Shown: positions 56,774 to 64,000 of the stretch, one piece after another
Numbering within the stretch: the stretch's first letter is position 1
How the letters are laid out: every line of letters begins with the position of its first letter
Assembly: GCF_007096635.1 (NCBI RefSeq)
Contig: NZ_VKAA01000001.1
Span: forward strand, 62,001 to 126,000
Reading direction: 5' to 3'
Origin: Mycolicibacterium sp. 018/SC-01/001
Lineage (GTDB): Bacteria; Actinomycetota; Actinomycetes; Mycobacteriales; Mycobacteriaceae
Length of the DNA stretch: 64,000 bases
Translations under genes and position numbers: made by a program
Notes under the pieces: model-generated
Databases searched by the model: none
Told to the model about the DNA's origin: nothing
Seen by the model: the letters and a program-made list of their open reading frames with translations, nothing else

Positions 56774-58249
56774 ATGCACCGACCACACCGCGCGCTGCTC
56801 GCGGTTCTGCTCCTCGCGGCTCTGATTCTTGCGGGGTGCGCCGGCTCGTCCGGCGGTGGCGACACCCCGATCGCGTCGGCCGGGGTGCTGCGGGTGGGGA
56901 CCGAAGGGGTGTACGCCCCGTTCTCCTATCACAACGCCGCCACCGGTGAATTGGTCGGATATGACGTCGACGTGGCGCGTGCCGTCGGCGAGAAGCTCGG
57001 CGTCCGCGTCGAGTTCGTCGAGACGCCGTGGGATTCGATGTTCGCTGCGTTGGAGGCCAACCGGTTCGACGTCGTCGCCAACGAGGTCACGATCAATCCG
57101 GAGCGGCAGGCCAAATACGATCTGTCACAACCTTATTCGGTGGGTGAGGGGGTCATCGTCACCCGAGCCGACGACGCCTCCATCACGTCGACGGCGGATC
57201 TGAAGGGCAAGGTCGCGGCCGAGAACGCGACGAGCAACTGGTCGGAGGTCGCCCGCAAGGCGGGTGCCCGGGTCGAGTCCGTCGAGGGCTTCACCCAGGC
57301 CATCACGCTGCTCAGCCAGGGCCGCGTCGACGTGGTGATCAACGACAGCATCGCGGTCTACGCCTATCTGGCCGAGACCAAGGACGCCTCGGTGAAGATC
57401 GCCGGCACAGTCGGCGAGAAGAGCGAACAGGGTTTCGCGGCGCGCAAGGACAGCGGGCTGCTGCCCGAGCTCAACACCGCGCTGGATGAACTGCGCGCCG
57501 ACGGCACGCTGGCGCGGATCTCGCAGAAGTACCTCAACGCCAACGCCTCTGGCGCGCCGGCTGCTGCGGGCGAGACGCCCGCGGCACGCTCCACCTGGCA
57601 ACTGGTGCGGGAGAACCTGTGGCCGCTCGCGCGCGCCGCACTGACGATGACGATCCCGTTGACCGCGATCAGCTTCGCGATCGGGTTGGTGATCGCCCTC
57701 GCGGTCGCGCTGGCCCGGCTGTCGTCGAATGTCGTGGCCAGCAACGTGGCCCGGTTCTACATCTCCGTGATCCGCGGAACCCCGCTGCTGGTGCAGTTGT
57801 TCATCGTGTTCTTCGCGCTCCCGCAGTTCGGCGTCAAGATCGATCCGTTCCCCGCGGCGGTGATCGCGTTCTCGCTCAACGTCGGCGGGTACGCCGCCGA
57901 GATCATCCGGTCGGCGATCCAGAGCATTCCGAAGGGCCAGTGGGAAGCGGCGCAGACCATCGGGCTCGACTACACGAAGACCCTGCGCCGGATCATCCTG
58001 CCCCAGGCCACCCGCGTCGCCGTTCCGCCGCTGTCGAACACGTTGATCTCGCTGGTGAAGGACACGTCGCTGGCGTCGACCATCCTGGTCACCGAACTCC
58101 TGCGGCAGGCGCAGATCATCGCGGCGCCGACGTTCGAGTTCTTCGCGCTCTACGGCACCGCGGCGGTTTACTACTGGGTGATCTGTCTGGTGCTGTCGTT
58201 CGGCCAGGCCAGGATCGAGCATCGACTGGAGAGGTACGTGGCGAGATGA
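56774..58249 (+). CDS. Amino-acid ABC transporter: fused substrate-binding and permease protein
   Basis: A 491-aa fusion. It begins with a lipoprotein signal (LLAALILAGCAG), then an SBP_bac_3 domain (about 35-265: VLRVGTEGVYAPFSYHNAAT, GYDVDVARAVGEKLGVRVEF). A His/Glu/Gln-type permease domain follows (about 275-490) with five membrane helices and the EAA loop WEAAQTIGLDYTKTLRRIIL. ATG 56774 is 7 nt after TAGCGT (56761-56766), leaderless style. It overlaps the ATPase gene by 4 nt. Polar amino acids are the probable cargo. Confidence 0.9.
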   Translation: MHRPHRALLAVLLLAALILAGCAGSSGGGDTPIASAGVLRVGTEGVYAPFSYHNAATGELVGYDVDVARAVGEKLGVRVEFVETPWDSMFAALEANRFDVVANEVTINPERQAKYDLSQPYSVGEGVIVTRADDASITSTADLKGKVAAENATSNWSEVARKAGARVESVEGFTQAITLLSQGRVDVVINDSIAVYAYLAETKDASVKIAGTVGEKSEQGFAARKDSGLLPELNTALDELRADGTLARISQKYLNANASGAPAAAGETPAARSTWQLVRENLWPLARAALTMTIPLTAISFAIGLVIALAVALARLSSNVVASNVARFYISVIRGTPLLVQLFIVFFALPQFGVKIDPFPAAVIAFSLNVGGYAAEIIRSAIQSIPKGQWEAAQTIGLDYTKTLRRIILPQATRVAVPPLSNTLISLVKDTSLASTILVTELLRQAQIIAAPTFEFFALYGTAAVYYWVICLVLSFGQARIEHRLERYVAR

Positions 58250-59001
58250 GCGAAGACCGGATCGTCGCCACCGGTGTGCGGAAGTCCTTCGGCCCGCTGG
58301 AGGTGCTCAAGGACGTGTCGTTCACCGTGGCCCGCGGCTCGGCGACGACGATCATCGGACCGTCCGGCTCGGGCAAGACCACGTTGCTGCGGACACTCAA
58401 CGCACTCGACGCACCCGACGCCGGCGTGATCCGGGTCGGCGACGTCGAGATCGACTTCAGCGCGCCGGTGGCGAAGAACCGCCTGAAGGAGTACCGGGCC
58501 CAGAGCGGCTTCGTGTTCCAGTCGCACAACCTGTTTCCGCACAAGACGGTGCTCGACAACGTCACCGAGGGCCCGATCGTCGCGCAGAAGCGGCCGCCCG
58601 AGGAGGCCCGGGCCGAGGCGGTGACGCTGCTGGAGCAGGTCGGGCTGGCCGACAAGCGGGACCAGTATCCGTTCCAGCTCTCCGGCGGGCAGCAGCAGCG
58701 GGTCGGGATCGCCCGCGCGCTCGCGCTGAAACCTAAGGTGGTGCTGTTCGACGAACCCACCTCGGCGTTGGACCCCGAACTCGTCGGCGAGGTGCTCGCG
58801 GTGATCCGCGATCTCGCGGTCGAGGGCTGGACCCTGGTCATCGTCACCCACGAAATCCAGTTCGCCAAGCAGGTTTCCGATCAGGTGCTGTTCACCGATG
58901 CCGGCGTGATCCTCGAGCAGGGCCCACCCGCCGCGGTGATCGGCGACCCGCAGCACGACCGCACCAGGCAGTTCCTGCAGCGAATTCTCAACCCGCTCTA
59001 G
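58246..59001 (+). CDS. Amino-acid ABC transporter ATP-binding protein
   Basis: A 251-aa GlnQ/HisP-type ATPase with Walker A GPSGSGKTT, Q-loop FVFQSHNLFPH, signature LSGGQQQRVGIARAL, Walker B VVLFDEPTSALD and H-loop VTHE. The start ATG 58246 overlaps the stop of the fused permease gene. With it the transporter is complete: binding protein and permease in one chain plus this ATPase. Confidence 0.95.
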   Translation: MSEDRIVATGVRKSFGPLEVLKDVSFTVARGSATTIIGPSGSGKTTLLRTLNALDAPDAGVIRVGDVEIDFSAPVAKNRLKEYRAQSGFVFQSHNLFPHKTVLDNVTEGPIVAQKRPPEEARAEAVTLLEQVGLADKRDQYPFQLSGGQQQRVGIARALALKPKVVLFDEPTSALDPELVGEVLAVIRDLAVEGWTLVIVTHEIQFAKQVSDQVLFTDAGVILEQGPPAAVIGDPQHDRTRQFLQRILNPL

Positions 59002-59023
59002 ACCGCCGTGAGAGGCTGTCGGC

Positions 59024-60385
59024 ATGGCAGCACTCGAGGCCGACGTCGTCATCGTCGGCGCAGGTATCTCCGGCCTGATCGCGGCGCGAACGGCTCTCGC
59101 CGCCGGTCTGACCCCGCTGATCCTGGAGGCCGACGAGCGGGTCGGCGGCCGCGTGCTCACCGAGGAGGTGGCGCCCGGGTTGCCGGTGGACCTCGGCGCC
59201 CAGTGGATCGGCGACACGCACCACCGGATGTTCGCGCTGGCCGCCGAACTCGGTGTGCAGACCTTCACCCAGTACGACGAGGGTGAGACGTCGTATGAGT
59301 TGGTCGGCTCGGGAGTTTTGCGCGAGAACGAGTTCCACCGCCGGTTCGGAGCCGAACTCGCCGAGCTCGAGAAGGTGCTGCGCCTGCTCGACGAGTTGGC
59401 GGCCGACGTTCCTCCCGAGGCGCCGTGGACTGCGCCCCGCGCCGCGGAGTGGGACGCGATCACCGCAGGAGCCTGGTACGACGGTCAGGGCCTCTCGCCG
59501 GTGGCGCGCACGCTGCTCGAGATCTGCACGGTCGGCATCCTCGCGGTCCCGACCGTCGAAGTGTCGTTCCTGCATCTGCTCTTCACGATCCAGACGTGTG
59601 GTGTGACCGCGGAGCTGTTCGCCGAATCCGAGGGCGGGGCCCAGACCACCCGCTTCATCGGTGGGACGGCCGAGATCCCGAATCGGTTGGCCGCGTTGGT
59701 CGAAAGCCACCTCGTTCTGCGGGCGCCGGTGCAACTGATCGAGCACACCGCCGACAGCGTCACCGTGCATTGCCGCGGCGGACGCATCGCACGCGCGCGC
59801 CGGGTGATCGTCGCGATCTCGCCGATGCTCGCCGGCCGCATCTCCTACGACCCGCCGCTGTCGGGTTACCGTGACCAGCTGACCCAACGCATGCCGAATT
59901 CCGCTGCGATGAAAGCATTTTTCGTCTACGACGAGCCGTTCTGGCGCGCCGACGGCTGCAACGGTCAGCTGATCTCCGACATCGGGCCCGCCCGCATGTC
60001 CAACGACAGCTGCATCCCGGGGGATGACCGCGGGGTGATCCTGCTGTTCCTCGAAGGCGAGCAGGCGCGCACCCATCTGCACTGGTCGGAGGAGGAGCGG
60101 CGCGCGGCGCTCACCGCGGAACTGGTGCGCCACTTCGGAGACCGGGCGGCGCATCCCGAGTTCTACGTCGACGGCGAATGGGGCAGCCGGCAGTGGACGC
60201 GCGGCTGCTACAACGCCAACTGCGGGCCGCTCGTGTGGACCACCTACGGGTCGGCTCTGGCCGAGCCGATCGGTGTGATCCACTGGGCCTCCACCGACAC
60301 CGCGACGCACTGGAGCGCCTACATGGAGGGTGCGGTCGAAGCCGGCGAACGAGCAGCCCACGAGGTCATCGCAGCGCTCGGTTGA
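59024..60385 (+). CDS. Flavin monoamine oxidase family protein
   Basis: A 453-aa amine oxidase of the MAO/PAO fold. The dinucleotide motif is VVIVGAGISGLIAARTALAA, followed by EADERVGGRVLTEEVAPGLP and DLGAQWIGDTHHRMF; the C-terminal FAD contact is IHWASTDTATHWSAYMEGAV. It would oxidise a primary or polyamine and release aldehyde, ammonia and peroxide. It starts 22 nt after the ABC ATPase gene, so amine import and oxidation may be linked. Confidence 0.9.
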   Translation: MAALEADVVIVGAGISGLIAARTALAAGLTPLILEADERVGGRVLTEEVAPGLPVDLGAQWIGDTHHRMFALAAELGVQTFTQYDEGETSYELVGSGVLRENEFHRRFGAELAELEKVLRLLDELAADVPPEAPWTAPRAAEWDAITAGAWYDGQGLSPVARTLLEICTVGILAVPTVEVSFLHLLFTIQTCGVTAELFAESEGGAQTTRFIGGTAEIPNRLAALVESHLVLRAPVQLIEHTADSVTVHCRGGRIARARRVIVAISPMLAGRISYDPPLSGYRDQLTQRMPNSAAMKAFFVYDEPFWRADGCNGQLISDIGPARMSNDSCIPGDDRGVILLFLEGEQARTHLHWSEEERRAALTAELVRHFGDRAAHPEFYVDGEWGSRQWTRGCYNANCGPLVWTTYGSALAEPIGVIHWASTDTATHWSAYMEGAVEAGERAAHEVIAALG

Positions 60386-60391
60386 CCTGCA

Positions 60392-61621
60392 TCACAGCGT
60401 GATCGACAGCTCCTCCATGCCCCGCAGCGTGACATTCGGTTTGTAGGCCGGCTCGGCGGCCAACCGCGCCCCGGGGAAGCGCGCGGTCAGCGCGGTCAGT
60501 GCGGCGGTCGCCTCCAGACGAGCCAGCGGAGCCCCGATGCAGAAGTGCGGCCCCTTACCGAACCCGAGGTGACGAATCGTCGCGCGGTCCGGATCGAACT
60601 CGTCCGGCCGCTCCGTTGCCGCCGGATCGCGATGCGCAGCTGCCAGCAGGAGCAGGATGTTGTCTCCGCGCGGTATGTGCACCCCGGCGCCGATCGTCAT
60701 GTCCTCCCCCGCGACGCGACCGATCAGCTGCACCGGCGGGTCGTAGCGCAGCGTCTCCTCGATCACCGCGGCGGCGCGGCTCGGATCGCGGCCCAGCGCG
60801 GCCCACTGGTCCGGATGACGCAGCAGCGCCAGCGTCGCGTTGGCGATCAGGTTCACCGTCGTCTCGTGCCCGGCGATCAGCAGCAGGTTGCAGGTCGCGA
60901 CGATCTCGTCCTCGGTGAGCACGTCACCGGCCTCTTCGACCGCAACCAGCGCCGACATCAGGTCCTCCCCAGGATCGCGGCGCCGGTCGGCGACCAGCCC
61001 ACGCAGGTACTCGCGCAGCCACTGCCCCGCGCGCAACCGCTCCGCGAATCCGTCACCGGCTGCCCCGGTGATCGACACGAACGGATCCAGCCCCTGGGCC
61101 AGCAGAGCCGAGGCGTCCCGGAACCGCGGCTCGTCCTCGACCGGCACGCCGAGCAACCGGCAGATCACCGCGACCGGCAGCGGATGCGCCAGCCCGCCGA
61201 TCGCGTCGAACGTGCCCTGCGCCGCGTCGAGCAGTTCGTCCACAATGCGGACGATGTCGGGTTCGAGTGCACGCACCACCTTGGGTACGAACGCCTTGCT
61301 GACCAGACGGCGCAGCCGCGTGTGATCGGGAGGGTCGAGGAACAGGAAGCCGGGCGGGCCGAACGGGCGGGCCTGCGCACCGTCGGCGATGGCGCGCTGG
61401 GCCACCGTCGATTTCAGGCGATCGCTGCACGCCGCCGGGTGTCGCAGCACCTCGTCACAGTCGGCGTAGGACGAGAACACCGCGAGGTTGTGGTCGGGCA
61501 GCAGGAGCGGACCGTGCGCGCGCACCGCGTCGTAGAGCGGGTACGGGTCGGCCCGGTGGACCGGGTCGAGGAGTTCGCGCAACAGCGGCTGCGGCGACGC
61601 GTCAGCCGTACCGGGGGTCAT
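60392..61621 (-). CDS. Cytochrome P450
   Basis: A 409-aa bacterial P450 with I-helix IAGHETTVNLI, ExxR in IEETLRYDPPVQ and heme loop FGKGPHFCIGAPLARLE with ligand C361. ATG 61621 follows the tgt stop by 3 nt, so the two genes are coupled although functionally unrelated. No ferredoxin is adjacent. It differs clearly from the P450 at 10764. Confidence 0.92.
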   Translation of the reverse strand: MTPGTADASPQPLLRELLDPVHRADPYPLYDAVRAHGPLLLPDHNLAVFSSYADCDEVLRHPAACSDRLKSTVAQRAIADGAQARPFGPPGFLFLDPPDHTRLRRLVSKAFVPKVVRALEPDIVRIVDELLDAAQGTFDAIGGLAHPLPVAVICRLLGVPVEDEPRFRDASALLAQGLDPFVSITGAAGDGFAERLRAGQWLREYLRGLVADRRRDPGEDLMSALVAVEEAGDVLTEDEIVATCNLLLIAGHETTVNLIANATLALLRHPDQWAALGRDPSRAAAVIEETLRYDPPVQLIGRVAGEDMTIGAGVHIPRGDNILLLLAAAHRDPAATERPDEFDPDRATIRHLGFGKGPHFCIGAPLARLEATAALTALTARFPGARLAAEPAYKPNVTLRGMEELSITL

Positions 61622-61624
61622 GCC

Positions 61625-62899
<1,275 letters not shown>

Positions 62900-63047
62900 T
62901 CAGGGCTCCGGGGGCCGAAGCTGAGTATCGGCCGGCTCGCAGCTGTGTCACATTTTCGCCATACGGCGAATCCGAGACGGGTCTCCAATCCATACTGACC
63001 GCGGTGCTCCGACGATGGGTCACCACGACACATGAAGGAGAACCAAG

Positions 63048-63506
63048 GTGAAGCGTGAAATCCTCGTCGCCGTCGGCGGCGCAGCGATCCTCGTCGCCGG
63101 CCTGTCAGGCTGTTCCTCCGAGAAGAAGTCCGAGACATCGGGAGAGACCTCGTCCGTCGCGGCGGCCGAGGGCAAGTCCACCGTCACCATCGACGGCAAG
63201 GACCAGCAGATCCAGGGCAACGTGGTGTGCACCGACGCGGGCGGCAACACCAACATCGCGATCGGCAACCCCACCGGTGGCGTCGGCGCGGTGGTCAGCA
63301 CCGGGGACAACCCGTCGGTCGTGTCGGTTGCGCTGGGCAACGTGAACGGTGTCACGCTGGGATGGGCGCAGGGCGGCCAGGGTGAGGCCAAAGTGGAGAA
63401 GGACGACAAGACCTACAAGATCTCCGGCACCGCCACGGGCATGGACATGGCCAACCCGCTGCAGCCGGTCACCAAGCCGTTCGAGATCGAGGTCAGCTGC
63501 CCCTGA
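63048..63506 (+). CDS. lpqH: LpqH-family (19-kDa antigen-like) lipoprotein
   Basis: A 152-aa lipoprotein. The lipobox is AGLSGC with Cys about residue 22, followed by a Ser/Glu-rich linker and the Mycobacterium 19-kDa lipoprotein fold ([50 protein letters not shown]). Two further cysteines (VVCTDA, VSCP) likely form a disulphide. GTG 63048 follows AAGGAGAACCAAG. It is surface-exposed in the envelope; in M. tuberculosis LpqH is a TLR2 ligand. Confidence 0.9.
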   Translation: MKREILVAVGGAAILVAGLSGCSSEKKSETSGETSSVAAAEGKSTVTIDGKDQQIQGNVVCTDAGGNTNIAIGNPTGGVGAVVSTGDNPSVVSVALGNVNGVTLGWAQGGQGEAKVEKDDKTYKISGTATGMDMANPLQPVTKPFEIEVSCP

Positions 63507-63585
63507 CGCCTCGGCTGGGCTGAATCGGAGCCAATGCCGGCGAAGTCCGCTCGGGAGCGCGGCCAGACCACCTAGGCTGCAAGGC

Positions 63586-63957
63586 ATGAGAAGTCTGCTC
63601 GCAGTTGCCGGTGGTCTGCTCGTCGCTCCCGTGCTGGGGCTCGGTGCCGGATCGGCCGCGGCGTCGCCCGGCGCGTGCGACGCCGCCGCGTGTGTTCCGT
63701 ACGTGGATCGCGGCGTGCATGTCGGTGGCGAGTGCAATCAGACCACCCGATACAACTTCGGTCTCGACGCCGGCGGGAACACGCTGGCGTGCAGTTCGAA
63801 CCGTGTGTGGGTGTCGTATCCCCCGCTCGTCGGCGTCCGGCTGTTGCGTTCACCGTGCGGCACCTCGACCGGCGTCGCCCAGTCGCCCGACGGGGTGCCG
63901 TTGAAGTGCGCCGGGGGCGCATGGAGCGCCGACTATTCGGTGATGTTCTACGGCTGA
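63586..63957 (+). CDS. Small secreted Cys-containing protein
   Basis: A 123-aa exported protein whose signal peptide (SLLAVAGGLLVAPVLGLGAG) ends SAAA before SPGAC. The mature part has six cysteines (GACDAAACVPY, GECNQT, LACSSN, SPCGTS, LKCAGG) and ends DYSVMFYG. ATG 63586 is 7 nt after the -10 box TAGGCT (63573-63578), leaderless style. No domain recognised. Confidence 0.72.
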   Translation: MRSLLAVAGGLLVAPVLGLGAGSAAASPGACDAAACVPYVDRGVHVGGECNQTTRYNFGLDAGGNTLACSSNRVWVSYPPLVGVRLLRSPCGTSTGVAQSPDGVPLKCAGGAWSADYSVMFYG

Positions 63958-63972
63958 GGCAGACTCTTGGCT

Positions 63973-64000
63973 ATGGACCGCGACGGCGACTACGACGACG
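63973..64000 (+). CDS. Start of a gene cut by the window end
   Basis: ATG 63973 opens an acidic reading frame (MDRDGDYDD) that runs off the end. It begins 15 nt after the secreted-protein stop. Too little is visible to name it. Confidence 0.35.

Overview
The window is a high-GC actinobacterial chromosome segment, almost certainly from a rapidly growing Mycobacterium (Mycolicibacterium). The run leuA, DnaQ-like exonuclease, murT-gatD, recR, ebfC, ami1, a SRPBCC gene, an FAD oxidoreductase plus lipid methyltransferase pair, dnaX, aspC, ffs, tRNA-Ser and a lucA-like gene matches the M. tuberculosis Rv3710-Rv3723 backbone. Many genes also show the mycobacterial leaderless layout, with a TANNNT -10 box 6-7 nt before the start codon.

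Layout. 1-3.0 kb: end of a GltB-like/FAD-oxidoreductase nitrogen operon with an XRE-cupin regulator. 3.1-5.05 kb: leuA behind a leucine-rich leader peptide and attenuator-like hairpin. 5.1-23.5 kb: the conserved backbone above. It is interrupted by a NarL-type two-component system divergent from a P450, and by a GGDEF cyclase coupled to dnaX. 23.5-29.8 kb: secreted serine protease, type II thioesterase, MarR/F420 oxidoreductase pair, AurF-like diiron oxygenase and PucR regulator. 29.9-32.7 kb: an AT-richer island with a tightly packed four-gene operon of unknown function. 32.8-35 kb: primase-polymerase with ATP-dependent ligase (LigC2). 35-40.2 kb: a second accessory island. It has small Cys-rich secreted proteins, a bitopic membrane protein, gene relics and a duplicated secreted-protein gene at both ends. 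40.2-45.8 kb: Fic protein with nucleotidyltransferase, APC permease, LigC1 and a second F420 oxidoreductase. 45.9-55.8 kb: a B12-dependent diol dehydratase operon, divergent from an amino-alcohol kinase / PLP lyase / SDR / GntR operon. 55.9-62.9 kb: gluQ, a fused amino-acid ABC transporter, a flavin amine oxidase, P450 and tgt. 63.0-64 kb: LpqH-type lipoprotein, a secreted protein and the start of one more gene.

How parts work together. The 46-56 kb cluster looks like one regulon. Palindromes of the type TGGT-N3/4-ACCA lie in the shared divergent promoter and over the GntR gene's own promoter. Kinase plus class III PLP enzyme plus SDR is the enzyme set for amino-alcohol breakdown, while the dehydratase would make aldehydes from diols. 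No microcompartment shell gene is visible. gluQ and tgt act in sequence on queuosine tRNA. Three copies of a long palindromic element sit just after stop codons.
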